From assembly GCA_905193155.1 (NCBI GenBank), contig CAJJNQ010000024.1, forward strand, positions 1 to 36,782: a DNA stretch of 36,782 nucleotides. The letters are read 5' to 3'. The position numbers and the translations under genes were made by a program. This DNA is from an uncultured Christensenella sp. (lineage in GTDB: Bacteria; Bacillota; Clostridia; Christensenellales; UBA1750). Shown here in pieces: positions 1 to 9,292 of the stretch. A model generated the notes under the pieces. The model worked only from the letters and a program-made list of their open reading frames with translations. It had not been told where the DNA came from and searched no databases. Numbering within the stretch: position 1 is the first letter of the stretch; the number at the start of each line of letters is the position of its first letter.

Positions 1-3000
1 GAGATCAACCTTCCGGTGCTCCAGCGCGACGTGCTCATCAGCCGCCTGGAGGGCGTGCTGAAGATGACCTCTGTGCCCAATTCTCCCATCGAGGGGCAGC
101 GGCTCATCGCGCACCTGACCGAGAACTTCATGAACGATCTGCTCCGCACCGAGTTGGAAGCCAAGCAGGAGATGCGCACCTCGGACGCCAAGCGCAACCT
201 CTGGCAGATCACGGCGCAAGGCTATTTTCTGGGAACGTATTATGCCGACATGGGCATGAGCGTGCAGACGGGCGACCGCAGCAACACGCTGGACAGCGCC
301 TGCCGCCGCGTCGCGCTGCTGAACACCGTCATGGCGGTGGCGGGCCTGCCGCAGAGCATCCGCGGCATCTGCCCCAAGGGCGTTTATCTCTATTACAACG
401 GCCGCAGCATCGCCTTCCTGGACAACGAGTGGTTCTGGGTGCCGCTGGGCGGCGTGGCCGATTCCGCACTGGTGAACCTCAACATGACGCTGAATTATCA
501 GCTCGATCCCTCGCAGCAGCAGTATGCCTATAACTGCGACATCATCAACAAGATGCTGGGGATGCTTTCCCACGTTCCGACGCTGGATATTCAGTGCCAG
601 AATCTGATTCAGGCGGCGTATATGCCGGTGGTGAGCAATCTTTCTCTGCCCGATACGCTGGTGGATCTGGATTCGCCGCCGCCGGTGGAGATCCCGCTGC
701 CCGCGCCCTTTGACGGCGTGATCAATCCCGTCACGGCGCTGCCCTTTGAGCGCAGCGACGACCTTGTGGCCGACAGCCTTTATAAATTCAACCGCTCCGA
801 GATGAGCAGCTTCAACCTGACGGATAACGTCAACCCCGATATCATCAAAAACGTCAATTTCTCCGCCATCCGCAACGAGGTGGGGCAGATTGTCGATCAT
901 GCCGTGCCGCCGGTGGGCGACCGCATGATGCAGCTGGAGGTCGCGGGTGAGGTCAAGATTCTCGATGTGAAGATGACCGCACGCGACTATGGCGATGTGA
1001 CGGTGGATATTCTGGTGGAATCGAAGGCGGCGGGCTTCGAGGGCCGCAGGTACATTGTGCGCAAGGCCATGCCCGAAACCCGCATCGTCGTCAGCGACGA
1101 TATGGCGCTTTCGGATCTGGTGATCTGGCCCAACGTCCCGCCGCATATGTGGCATCGCTATTACACCTATTTTAAGCAGAACAACAGCCTGAGCGACAAC
1201 AAGCTGCTGGAAATGGTGGCGGTCGGGCAGGGGCAGGAGGTTGCGGCGACCAAGATCACGCAGCAGGTTGTAACCCCCAGCGGCCTTGCGCCCAACACCT
1301 GGCAGATTGCGTCGACCTCGTTCTTCCCCACCATCGTGGCCTTCCGCGTGAATCTCCCTGCGGGCAAGGCGACGGTGGGCTGCTTCTTTGCCGACGACGG
1401 CAAGTTTGCCAAGCAGTCGGTGGTGATGGCGAAAGCGGCCAATATCGGCCTGGACTTCGGTACCTCCAATACCATTGCGGCGATGGAGATCGACGGCCAT
1501 TATCAGACGGTGCGGCTGGAGGACGCGGTGTGCCTGCACAAGCACATTCTGCGGGACACCGAGACCGAGAGCAATATGCTGCGCGAATTCATTTGCGACG
1601 GGCAGCTCAAGACCATGAGCGGCATTTCCACGGCGCTGGAAGTCACCAACGGCGCTGCCTTCAGCCAGATGACCGAAGAGGGCGTGCAGAAAACGCAGAT
1701 CCTCATCGACGGGCACATCTGCCATTCCACGCGCGATTTCACCGAACAGGATGCGATTGTGACGGGGCTCAAGTGGGGCGACGGCACGGGGCTCACCCCC
1801 ACGCACAAGGCCGCCATGCGTTTGTTCCTGCGGCAGGTGATGCTGCAATACGCGCTGATCGCCGCCATCAATCAGGGCACGAAGATCAACTGGCGCGCCA
1901 CCTTCCCCAACACGGCTTCCTTTGATGTGGCCGGATTCCAGGCGTGCATTAAGGAAAGCGCGGAGTGGGTGGCGGATGAGACCGGCATACAGCTTGGCAC
2001 GGTGGAGCTTTTCACCGAGAGCCAGGCGGCGGGCGCATACTTCATTGCGGCGGGCGCGACGGCGCTTTCGGACGGCTTCCTTTGCGCGGACGTCGGCGGC
2101 GGATCGACCGACGTATCGCTCTGGCTGGACGATATGCACAAGCCCCAGCGCGAGTTCTCCGTCGTCATCGGCGGGCGGAACATTCTGACGGAAGCGATTT
2201 ATCACGGATTCCTGCGCAGCCAGCAGAGAGGCGAGGCGAATTGCCCGGAGGAAGAATTCCTGAAGCATGCGGCCGGTACGCACGCGGCGGCTCCCAACGA
2301 TACGCTCAAGGCCATTGCGCAGAAGGATCTGGCGCGCGTGAATATGCTGCGCGAAATGGCTATGGCTGCGGCTGGTCCGGCGGACAACATGCCGCAGGCG
2401 TTCTCGCTGATCGTGGATCTGATGTGCGCCAATCACTCGGCCGACCTGATGGCGCAGTTCAGCCACGGCGGCTCGGTCTGCCCCTCGGTCTACGAATCCA
2501 TCCGCTTCAACTTTGCTTCGATCATTTACCTTATTGCGGAAAATGCACGCCGCTTTACGCAGACGACGGGCCGCGCGCTGAACAAGGGCGGCTTGCTGCG
2601 CCTGTTCTTTGCGGGCAACGGCGGCAGGCTTTATACCTGGCTGACGCAGGAAGATCAGGCGTTGGTGCGCCAGGTTTTCGACCTGGTCTACGGTGTGGCG
2701 ACCTCGGCTGATGCGGTGCAGATGTGCGCCATGCCCAAGACGGAGGTTGCCTTGGGCGTACACAAGCTGGATGCGTCGCTGGCGTGCGGCGCGGCTGCAG
2801 CAGCGCCCCATGCGGCTGCGGCTGCCGTGGCCGCCCCCTTCGGCGTGGCACCGGCCGTGACGATAGTTCACGCTCCCGCGGCAGAACAGCCGCAGGAGGC
2901 GCAGCCCGCCATCGAGGTGCCCAGCCGCCAGGACCGTGTGCTGGAATTCCTCGCGATATACAAATACCTCACCAAAGCGCCCTGGCTTGCGCCCTACATC

Positions 3001-3141
3001 AACGAAAACGGGCAGTGCTCTGATAGGATGACCATCACCGGCAAGCTCAACGCCTTTGATGGCGGCGTCAGCGACGAAGTGGCGCTGTCCGAATGCTTCA
3101 AGCATGTGTTCAACGTCTGGTATTGGGGAGGGCATGTGTGA
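1..3141 (+). CDS. Large Hsp70/actin-fold ATPase, C-terminal part (5' end outside window)
   Basis: The reading frame is open from base 1, so this is the last ~1046 residues of a longer protein. About 475 residues of unrecognised N-terminal sequence precede an Hsp70/actin-like ATPase domain. The phosphate-1 motif (IGLDFGTSNT) is at about 1444-1473, phosphate-2 (ADVGGGSTDVSLW) at about 2089-2127, and an adenosine-type motif (FAGNGGR) at about 2611-2631. An Ala/Pro/Gln-rich linker (about 2780-2930) leads to a ~65-residue C-terminal tail. DnaK is ~610 residues with a substrate-binding domain after the ATPase; here the order is reversed and no SBD is visible, so a canonical chaperone is unlikely. 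Giant actin-fold proteins such as SrfB are a loose parallel, but I cannot assign this to that family. The stop overlaps the next start (TGATG), so the two are translationally coupled. ATPase fold confident; function unknown. Confidence 0.8.
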   Translation, partial: EINLPVLQRDVLISRLEGVLKMTSVPNSPIEGQRLIAHLTENFMNDLLRTELEAKQEMRTSDAKRNLWQITAQGYFLGTYYADMGMSVQTGDRSNTLDSACRRVALLNTVMAVAGLPQSIRGICPKGVYLYYNGRSIAFLDNEWFWVPLGGVADSALVNLNMTLNYQLDPSQQQYAYNCDIINKMLGMLSHVPTLDIQCQNLIQAAYMPVVSNLSLPDTLVDLDSPPPVEIPLPAPFDGVINPVTALPFERSDDLVADSLYKFNRSEMSSFNLTDNVNPDIIKNVNFSAIRNEVGQIVDHAVPPVGDRMMQLEVAGEVKILDVKMTARDYGDVTVDILVESKAAGFEGRRYIVRKAMPETRIVVSDDMALSDLVIWPNVPPHMWHRYYTYFKQNNSLSDNKLLEMVAVGQGQEVAATKITQQVVTPSGLAPNTWQIASTSFFPTIVAFRVNLPAGKATVGCFFADDGKFAKQSVVMAKAANIGLDFGTSNTIAAMEIDGHYQTVRLEDAVCLHKHILRDTETESNMLREFICDGQLKTMSGISTALEVTNGAAFSQMTEEGVQKTQILIDGHICHSTRDFTEQDAIVTGLKWGDGTGLTPTHKAAMRLFLRQVMLQYALIAAINQGTKINWRATFPNTASFDVAGFQACIKESAEWVADETGIQLGTVELFTESQAAGAYFIAAGATALSDGFLCADVGGGSTDVSLWLDDMHKPQREFSVVIGGRNILTEAIYHGFLRSQQRGEANCPEEEFLKHAAGTHAAAPNDTLKAIAQKDLARVNMLREMAMAAAGPADNMPQAFSLIVDLMCANHSADLMAQFSHGGSVCPSVYESIRFNFASIIYLIAENARRFTQTTGRALNKGGLLRLFFAGNGGRLYTWLTQEDQALVRQVFDLVYGVATSADAVQMCAMPKTEVALGVHKLDASLACGAAAAAPHAAAAAVAAPFGVAPAVTIVHAPAAEQPQEAQPAIEVPSRQDRVLEFLAIYKYLTKAPWLAPYINENGQCSDRMTITGKLNAFDGGVSDEVALSECFKHVFNVWYWGGHV

Positions 3142-4145
3142 TGAAAAAGAAGAGTGCGGTGAGCGCGGCGCTGTTGTGCGCCGGGTTGATGCGCTGTGCG
3201 GCGGCGCTGGCGGACACGACGGAGCCGCAGCTGCTGCCCGAACCGGATCAGGTGATGCAGATGGGCTCCGGCCTCGGCGGCGCGGCGCTGGTGGTCGCGG
3301 TGCTGGCGCTGATTGTCGCCATTGCGCTGTTCCTCATCAGCAGCATGAACAACGCCCGCCTGCGCAGCGAGGTGAGCGCGCTTCAGCGCCGCCTCAAGGA
3401 GACGGAAACCGATCGTGCCCGCAGCGGCGGCGGAGCGGACAACTACGATCAGCTGGCGCAGATGAACCAGCGCATGACCCGCATCGAAAACGCGGTGGAC
3501 GATCTGGAGCGTGATTTTCAGCATCTGGAGCAGCACGCGGCGCAGCGCCCGGCGGCAAGACCCGCCCCGGCGCAGTCCGTTTATGCCCCGCCGCAGGCTC
3601 GTCCGGTTCAGCAGCCCCGGCCTGCTTTTGCCCAGCAGAATCCCTATGCGCAGCCGGTACGGCCCGCAGTGAACGCCCCGGCGCAGCCCGTGCGCCCTGC
3701 CGCCCCCACTGCAGATGCGGAGCTGGCGCGGCTCAATCAGATTCTCGACGGCAGCGATGCGCCGGAGCGCCTGCTGCAGAAGGTCTATTCGGCGGCGGAG
3801 CGGCAGCGCGTCGAAATGCTGCACTATGTCCACCCGGCGATGAAAGCGCAGAATCAGGGCTATGCCGATTTCTGCGCCTATGGACGCATCAACCCCGGCA
3901 TGGTGTCCGTCATGCGCGTCGGCAAATACGTCGTGCCCTATCGCTTGAGCCTCAACGGCAGCGCGATTGCGGACTGGTATGATGTGGCCCGTGAGCAGGA
4001 CGGGACGAATCCCCGGCCGCACTTTAAGATTCTCTCCCCCGCTGTCGCAGCGGAAACGGGCGAGAACGTCGTCAACGAAGCGGGCGAGACGCACCGTCTC
4101 ATCCGCATGGAAAGCAAAGGAAAATTGATCGCCTATAACCTGTGA
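3141..4145 (+). CDS. Membrane-anchored coiled-coil protein of unknown function
   Basis: 334 residues. I start at the ATG overlapping the upstream stop, because it opens a signal-like sequence (MKKK, hydrophobic to residue ~24, ending ALA). In order: a short external stretch, a strong membrane helix (about 45-67), a charged heptad-like coiled coil (about 70-135, with LRSEVSALQRRL), a Pro/Ala/Gln-rich linker (136-190) with repeated P-V-[RQ]-P units, and a compact C-terminal domain (191-334). The long soluble part after the helix is probably cytosolic, where it could meet the actin-fold ATPase encoded just upstream. No family recognised. Translational coupling to the ATPase suggests the two work as partners; that is inference. 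Confidence 0.75.
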   Translation: MKKKSAVSAALLCAGLMRCAAALADTTEPQLLPEPDQVMQMGSGLGGAALVVAVLALIVAIALFLISSMNNARLRSEVSALQRRLKETETDRARSGGGADNYDQLAQMNQRMTRIENAVDDLERDFQHLEQHAAQRPAARPAPAQSVYAPPQARPVQQPRPAFAQQNPYAQPVRPAVNAPAQPVRPAAPTADAELARLNQILDGSDAPERLLQKVYSAAERQRVEMLHYVHPAMKAQNQGYADFCAYGRINPGMVSVMRVGKYVVPYRLSLNGSAIADWYDVAREQDGTNPRPHFKILSPAVAAETGENVVNEAGETHRLIRMESKGKLIAYNL

Positions 4146-4196
4146 TTCCGAAAAGAAAACGCAGGAAAAGGAGCGGAAAACGAAGAATTTCTACCC

Positions 4197-4227
4197 CAGC
4201 GGGCGGCGCGCCGAACGCCGTCCGCTG
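4197..4227 (+). terminator. GC-rich hairpin between the coiled-coil and Sel1 genes
   Basis: A 12-bp stem (4197-4208 with 4216-4227, one G-T pair) around a 7-nt loop lies about 14 bases before the ribosome binding site of the next gene. Only three T follow, so it may be a weak terminator, an mRNA processing or stability element, or a device lowering downstream expression rather than a full stop. Confidence 0.4.
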
Positions 4228-4256
4228 CGTTTATGCTGCAAAGGAGGTAATTCCCT

Positions 4257-7200
4257 ATGCCCTCGTCCTATGCGGATATGAATAATGAACAGCTGCGCCT
4301 GAATGCGCAGGAAGGCGACGTTGAAGCGGCGTTTTTGCTTGGCAAGCGCTTGCTGGCCGTGCGCGGCAGCGCGATGGAGGGCGTGGAATATCTGAAAGAG
4401 GCCGCAAAAAAGCGCCATCTTCAGGCGTGCGAAATCTTGGGTAGCACCTTTCTCTATGGCGAGGGCGGCGTGCCGCAGGATAAGCGCCAGGCGATGGTCT
4501 ATTACGAACAGGCCCAGGCGCTGGGCAGCGTCACGGCCCGCACCCGCCTGATCGATCTGTATCTGGACAGTGAGGATAAGGCTGAGCGCGGCTTGCAGCT
4601 GCTCACCGATGCGGCGGATGCCGGGGACCGCAAGGCCGCCGCCCGCGCCGCACGGCTGTATCTGACCGGAGAGGTCAGCGGCGTGGATCTGGAAAGGGCG
4701 GCAAAATATGCCCTGATCTCCGACGACAGCGCCGTGCTCTTTGAAACGGCGGAAAAGCTCGATCTGCTCGACACAAACGAAGCGCTGCGCGACGAAATGT
4801 ATCAAAAGCTGCTTGCCAAGGATCGCGAAGGTGCCCAGCTGGGCATTTCCGCCTGCTTGGCACTGGGTGAGCTGTATCGCCGGGGAAAGGGAACCAAGGC
4901 CGACGGCCGCAGTGCCGAGAGGCTGTTTCTCCGCGCCATTGAGCTGGAAAAGCAGCAGGTCATGAGTGAGCCCAAGGCGGAGCTGATGTTGGCGGAGCTT
5001 TATGAAAAAGGAGCGGAAGGCCTGCCCGCCGATCACGAAAGCGCGCGCCGCCTGCTGCGCAGCGCCTATAAGAGCGGCAATGAATTGGCGCGCGTTCGCT
5101 ACATTGAGCTGTGCACCACAGACGGAGACTTTGAAAAGGGTTATCAGGCGTATGCCGAAGCCAGGCAATACGGCGACGCGCTGCAATATGTGCTGACGAA
5201 CTGGGAGAAAATCCCCGACAAGGCGCGGTTTGTGGAGCGCGCGTTTCCGTTTGCGCCGCTGTCGCAGAAGGAAAATCCCGATCTGCGCAGCTTGCGCGAC
5301 GAGCTCTACCGCCGGATGCAGATGGCGGGAAAGTCCGCAGACCAGGTGCTTGCCCATGCACTCAAAGAGAATGATATGACCGGCGCACTGACCTATTTTG
5401 AGGGATTGGATGATGCGGGGCGCAGTGCGGTTTACGGTAACCGCGGGCTGCGCGCGTCGATTCCCGCGCCGCAGCCCGGCGAAAATCCTGCGCTGACCCG
5501 CCTGCGCGCACTGCTTGCCGAAGTGCCGGAGGAGATCCGCCGCTGGGACGCCGCGCTGGCGCAGTGGAACGGCTGCATCACGCCCCGGCAGAAATGGGAT
5601 TACGCGCAGAAAACGCTGCCCACCCTGCCGGAGAAGCGGGAGGGCGAGGCTTCGTCCCTGACCGCGCTGCGCAGGGCGCTGACGGGCGTGCCCAAGCCCG
5701 CCGCCCCCAAACCGGACGACGGCGTGGACGCCGCCGCGCTGCGCGCCCGCTGGCAGGAGAAGAGCAGCAATCGGTATTCTTTGGAGGATCGTATCTTCTT
5801 CCTGATGGAGTTGCTGGATCAGCTCCCGGCGCAGAAAGCGGGCGAGCGTCAGGAACTGACCGATCTGCGAAGCGAAATGAACAGCAGGCTGGAAAGCTAT
5901 TGGAAAGGTCTGCACCATCGGCTGACACAGGAGGGTACAGAGGACGCGGATCGCCGGGTCATGGCGAAAGTTATTCAAGAGAGAATTTGCAGCAAGGCGC
6001 AGCCCTTTATCGCAGCGCACCCCAGCGCGGAGTTTTCTGCGCTGTGCGGCACGATCAGCGGCATTCTTGATACACCGCCCATGCTTCAGCCCGAGCAGCC
6101 GCCCGTGCAGAAAGAGCCTGCTGCGCAGAGCACGGAGGACGCCCTGCATCTGGAATGGCAGATGGCGAAAACGCGCGGCGATTTTGCGGAAGCGGATTTC
6201 CTGCTCCGCGCGCTGGACGAGGGCAAGGGAAACAAAGCGCTGCGGGAAGAGATGCTCCACACACTGGAAGATAAGTGGAAAGCCTGGCGCGAAATGCTGG
6301 GGAAGCAGACCGATGCGGAAGAGCGCGACCGGCGCATCCGCATGATTGCGCGCCGCTTTCCGAAAGAGCGCGTGAAGGGGGTGTATGCAGGGCGGCCGTC
6401 TCTCGCCTACGACGCGCTGTGCAGTGCGATGGAGGCGGAGACGACGGCGCGGCAGCAGGAAAAGCCCAAGCCTGCACCCCAAGCGCCCAAGACCATCAGC
6501 CCCGAAGCGATTCGCCGCGAGTGGAAGCGGGTGGAGGCGCAGGACGACCCGGACAAGGCGACGGAATATCTGATCCGTGCGCTGAACAGCCTGCCCAAGC
6601 CCAGCCGGAGCGATTCCGGCGCGCTGACCGGTTTGCGCGGGGATTTCCTGCGGGAGCTGGACAAATACATGGAAGGCTATGCGCTGGCTTTGCGGCAGGA
6701 TGAGGATCATCCCGAAATGCAGCTGAAGGAAGCGGGGGATCTGAACGGGCTGCTGCGCAGGGTCGCGCCGCTCTTCGGCACCATGAACTACAAAGGGTAT
6801 GCGCACCTGAAGGACGAGGTTCGCCGGGTGCTGGAAAGGGTGGAGGACGACGAGGTCACGCAGCGCAAGAGCGGCGTAGAAAAGCACAGCACCATCGATT
6901 GGGAGACGATGCTGGAGGAATTTCAGCCCCAAAGCTATCCGCCGGAAAAACTGGGGGAACTGATGCAGCTGTTTGCAGAGCAGATTCCGTTCGAAAAGAC
7001 GGGAGAGGACCCCAAACTGCATCAGTATCGTCTGGCGGTGGCGCGCCGCATATTAGAGTTGACCCGACAGCTCAGCGGTGAACTGGTGGCGTGCAATAAC
7101 GTAATGGAACAGCGCGCGTGGGCGCAGAAGCGCCGGGACTGCGTCCTGTTTCCTGCACAGGAAAAGTATATGCCGCCGGAGCTGCGGCAGCTGCGCACGC

Positions 7201-8150
7201 TGACGAGCCAGCTGCTCGATGCGCCAAGGGAGACGCAGAGCGAGTGGCAGAAACGGCTGAACGCCTTCAATCAGATCCGCGACGAGGAAAAGAAACGCGA
7301 GTTTGTCCGCGGGCCGATGGGACAGCTGCCCGATAAAACCGCGGACGAGCCTGCGGAGCTGACCATTCTGCGCACACTGATGACTCCTTACCGCGTAAAT
7401 CCCGTGACGCAGGAGCCGCCGAAGGCAAAGCCGCAGCCCAAACCGCAGCAAAGGGTTACGCCGCAGCCGCCCAAGCAGGAGAAAAAGCCGCAGCAGCCCC
7501 AAAAACCGAAGGAAAAGCCGAAGAAAAAAGGCGGATGCCTTAGGGCGTTCCTGATTGCGCTGGCCGTAATGACCGCGATCAGCCTGTTGGGGACAATCAT
7601 TCAGAAATGGGAACAGAAGAAGCCTTCCGCCACATCCAAACCCTTTGAAACCGAAGCGCCCGCCACGATTGAGCCCACCGTGCTGCCCGCCAACGCCGTT
7701 GCGCTGACAGAGCTTGAACCTGTGGAAAAGCCGAGCTGGTTCTATACGGGCAAGTGGGCCAGCAAGGGCTATCAGAATGACTTTGTCGTGCTGGACGGCG
7801 ATTCCACCCGCACGGTGGACGGCATCGGCATGTATGTGCTCACGGCGCAGGCGCAGAATGGCGAGGGCGAAGTCTCCGTTCGCTATCAGCTGGATGGGGA
7901 ATACTCCCGGCTGACCTTCCTGCTCTCACCCGATCAGAAATGGGGATGCAGCCCGGATCACGGAACCTATCAGCTCAGCGTGCTCTGCGACGGAGCGGAG
8001 GTCTATCATTCCGATTGGCTGGATTATGCGCAGAACGATTGGGTCGAGGCAGATGTGAGCGGCTGCGAAACCCTCGAAATCGTGCTGCGGGAGCGCCCGG
8101 GCGTCAAGGGCACGCTCAACATCGTGCTGGCGGAGCCGGAGCTTGTTTAA
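4257..8150 (+). CDS. Sel1-repeat and Trp-helical-repeat membrane protein with C-terminal NPCBM-like domain
   Basis: 1297 residues, started at the ATG 8 bases after a near-perfect AAGGAGGT (4241-4248). Residues ~21-275 hold Sel1/TPR-like repeats (for example LGSTFLYGEG at 61-70, LGELYRRGKG at 203-212). Residues ~316-1045 are built of about nine degenerate ~45-100-residue units, each opening with Trp in a charged helix and ending with an L-x2-LR-type helix, often after a Leu-Pro. A Pro/Lys/Gln linker (1050-1092) precedes one membrane helix (about 1094-1114). After a Thr/Pro stretch comes a beta-rich domain (about 1156-1297) resembling NPCBM-type carbohydrate-binding modules. By the positive-inside rule the repeats are cytosolic and the C-terminal domain external. 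Sel1 proteins scaffold envelope complexes; here it could link the cytosolic ATPase to the cell surface. That is inference. Confidence 0.75.
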   Translation: MPSSYADMNNEQLRLNAQEGDVEAAFLLGKRLLAVRGSAMEGVEYLKEAAKKRHLQACEILGSTFLYGEGGVPQDKRQAMVYYEQAQALGSVTARTRLIDLYLDSEDKAERGLQLLTDAADAGDRKAAARAARLYLTGEVSGVDLERAAKYALISDDSAVLFETAEKLDLLDTNEALRDEMYQKLLAKDREGAQLGISACLALGELYRRGKGTKADGRSAERLFLRAIELEKQQVMSEPKAELMLAELYEKGAEGLPADHESARRLLRSAYKSGNELARVRYIELCTTDGDFEKGYQAYAEARQYGDALQYVLTNWEKIPDKARFVERAFPFAPLSQKENPDLRSLRDELYRRMQMAGKSADQVLAHALKENDMTGALTYFEGLDDAGRSAVYGNRGLRASIPAPQPGENPALTRLRALLAEVPEEIRRWDAALAQWNGCITPRQKWDYAQKTLPTLPEKREGEASSLTALRRALTGVPKPAAPKPDDGVDAAALRARWQEKSSNRYSLEDRIFFLMELLDQLPAQKAGERQELTDLRSEMNSRLESYWKGLHHRLTQEGTEDADRRVMAKVIQERICSKAQPFIAAHPSAEFSALCGTISGILDTPPMLQPEQPPVQKEPAAQSTEDALHLEWQMAKTRGDFAEADFLLRALDEGKGNKALREEMLHTLEDKWKAWREMLGKQTDAEERDRRIRMIARRFPKERVKGVYAGRPSLAYDALCSAMEAETTARQQEKPKPAPQAPKTISPEAIRREWKRVEAQDDPDKATEYLIRALNSLPKPSRSDSGALTGLRGDFLRELDKYMEGYALALRQDEDHPEMQLKEAGDLNGLLRRVAPLFGTMNYKGYAHLKDEVRRVLERVEDDEVTQRKSGVEKHSTIDWETMLEEFQPQSYPPEKLGELMQLFAEQIPFEKTGEDPKLHQYRLAVARRILELTRQLSGELVACNNVMEQRAWAQKRRDCVLFPAQEKYMPPELRQLRTLTSQLLDAPRETQSEWQKRLNAFNQIRDEEKKREFVRGPMGQLPDKTADEPAELTILRTLMTPYRVNPVTQEPPKAKPQPKPQQRVTPQPPKQEKKPQQPQKPKEKPKKKGGCLRAFLIALAVMTAISLLGTIIQKWEQKKPSATSKPFETEAPATIEPTVLPANAVALTELEPVEKPSWFYTGKWASKGYQNDFVVLDGDSTRTVDGIGMYVLTAQAQNGEGEVSVRYQLDGEYSRLTFLLSPDQKWGCSPDHGTYQLSVLCDGAEVYHSDWLDYAQNDWVEADVSGCETLEIVLRERPGVKGTLNIVLAEPELV

Positions 8151-9228
8151 GCGCAGGGCGTCCGCGGCGGCGCTGTGCCTTATGCTGGCGGTTGCTTCCG
8201 CCGTCCGGCACGCGCCGCTCGAGCTGCGGCGGAGCGTCCCCGCAGCGGCAAATGCGAAAATCAGGATGGAAGCAGAGGAAGAGGAGAACAAGAGCGTGCA
8301 AAACGGCATCGTTTCCCGGCATAGCAAAACATACAGCCCCGCGCAGTGCGAACGGGAGCTGAAAGCGCTGCACGAGCGCTACCCCGATCAGACGGAGCTG
8401 AGCCGGATTGGCACATCCGTGCTGGGGCAGCCCATTTGGGCGCTGTCCTTCGGCGCGGCAGCAGAGACGGCCAAGACTCGCGTGCTGGTGCAGGCGGGGA
8501 TGCACGGCCGCGAATGGATCAACGTGCAGATCGCGATGGCGCAGATCGAGGACTACCTGGGACAGGAGCAGTATGCTGCGCTTTTGCGGGAGACGGCGCT
8601 TGTGTTTGTGCCGATGTGCAATCCGGACGGCGTGCGCATCGCGCAGGAGGGTGCGGACTGGATCGAGGACGAGGCCGCCCGCGCGGATGTGCAGCGCTGG
8701 ATCGACGAAAGCGGCGAGCCTTACGATCAGTGGAAAGCCAACGGCCGCGGCGTAGACTTAAACCGAAATTTCGACGCGCGCTGGGATGAGCAGACCGAGG
8801 AGCGCGCGACCGCCGGCCCGGCCTATGCGTTCTACCGCGGGGAAAACCCCGAAAGCGAGCCGGAAACGCAGGCGCTGGTGGAATTGACGAACGATTTCGG
8901 GCCGGATTCGACCATCAGCTATCATTCCCGCGGGGAATACGTCTACTGGTACTTCGGCCAGACCGGCGAAGCGCTGGATCGCGACGAGACCCTTGCGCTG
9001 CGCATCCGCGACCTGACGGGCTATGCCTGCCTGACGCGCGAAAACGCCGATGTAGACAGCTTTGCGGGTTATAAGGACTGGTGCGTGGAAAAGCTCGGCA
9101 TCCCTGCTTTCACCATCGAGAACGGTGCGAACGAATGGGGCGTGCCGGTGCCGATCGAGCATTTCGATGAAATATACCGTTGCAGCCGGGACATCACCGC
9201 GCTCGTTGCGCGGGAATTGAACCGCTGA
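8143..9228 (+). CDS. Secreted M14-family zinc carboxypeptidase
   Basis: 361 residues, starting at TTG 8143, which overlaps the upstream stop by 8 bases; an ATG 13 codons later is the alternative but would cut the KRR plus hydrophobic signal peptide (residues 1-20). Catalytic features of M14 metallocarboxypeptidases are present: zinc ligands H121 and E124 (HGRE), N207/R208 (DLNRNF), zinc ligand H261 (YHSRGEY), and general base E326 (FTIENG). Spacing and length fit a single catalytic domain without a long propeptide. The enzyme should cleave C-terminal residues from peptides, possibly peptidoglycan stem peptides as in the gamma-D-glutamyl M14 subgroup. Overlap with the Sel1 gene places it in the same operon, supporting an envelope role. 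Confidence 0.88.
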   Translation: MFKRRASAAALCLMLAVASAVRHAPLELRRSVPAAANAKIRMEAEEEENKSVQNGIVSRHSKTYSPAQCERELKALHERYPDQTELSRIGTSVLGQPIWALSFGAAAETAKTRVLVQAGMHGREWINVQIAMAQIEDYLGQEQYAALLRETALVFVPMCNPDGVRIAQEGADWIEDEAARADVQRWIDESGEPYDQWKANGRGVDLNRNFDARWDEQTEERATAGPAYAFYRGENPESEPETQALVELTNDFGPDSTISYHSRGEYVYWYFGQTGEALDRDETLALRIRDLTGYACLTRENADVDSFAGYKDWCVEKLGIPAFTIENGANEWGVPVPIEHFDEIYRCSRDITALVARELNR

Positions 9229-9238
9229 AAATTCAATA

Positions 9239-9278
9239 AAAAGCAGCGTGTCTTTGATTCAAGAGACACGCTGCTTTT
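9239..9278. terminator. Bidirectional intrinsic terminator
   Basis: A perfect 15-bp inverted repeat (9239-9253 with 9264-9278) whose outer ends are AAAA and TTTT, so it works on both strands. It separates the convergent carboxypeptidase (+) and GDSL hydrolase (-) genes. Confidence 0.92.
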
Positions 9279-9292
9279 GCATCAAACGAAAA

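Noticed and set aside
2780..2930. Ala-rich low-complexity DNA as a tandem repeat element
   Set aside because: It is in-frame linker coding sequence with varied codons, not a DNA-level repeat.
4191..7022. Very long open frame on the minus strand opposite the Sel1-repeat gene
   Set aside because: It is an antisense shadow of GC-rich codons: composition is Arg/Leu/His-rich with no motifs, no ribosome binding site, and the plus-strand gene has clear domains.
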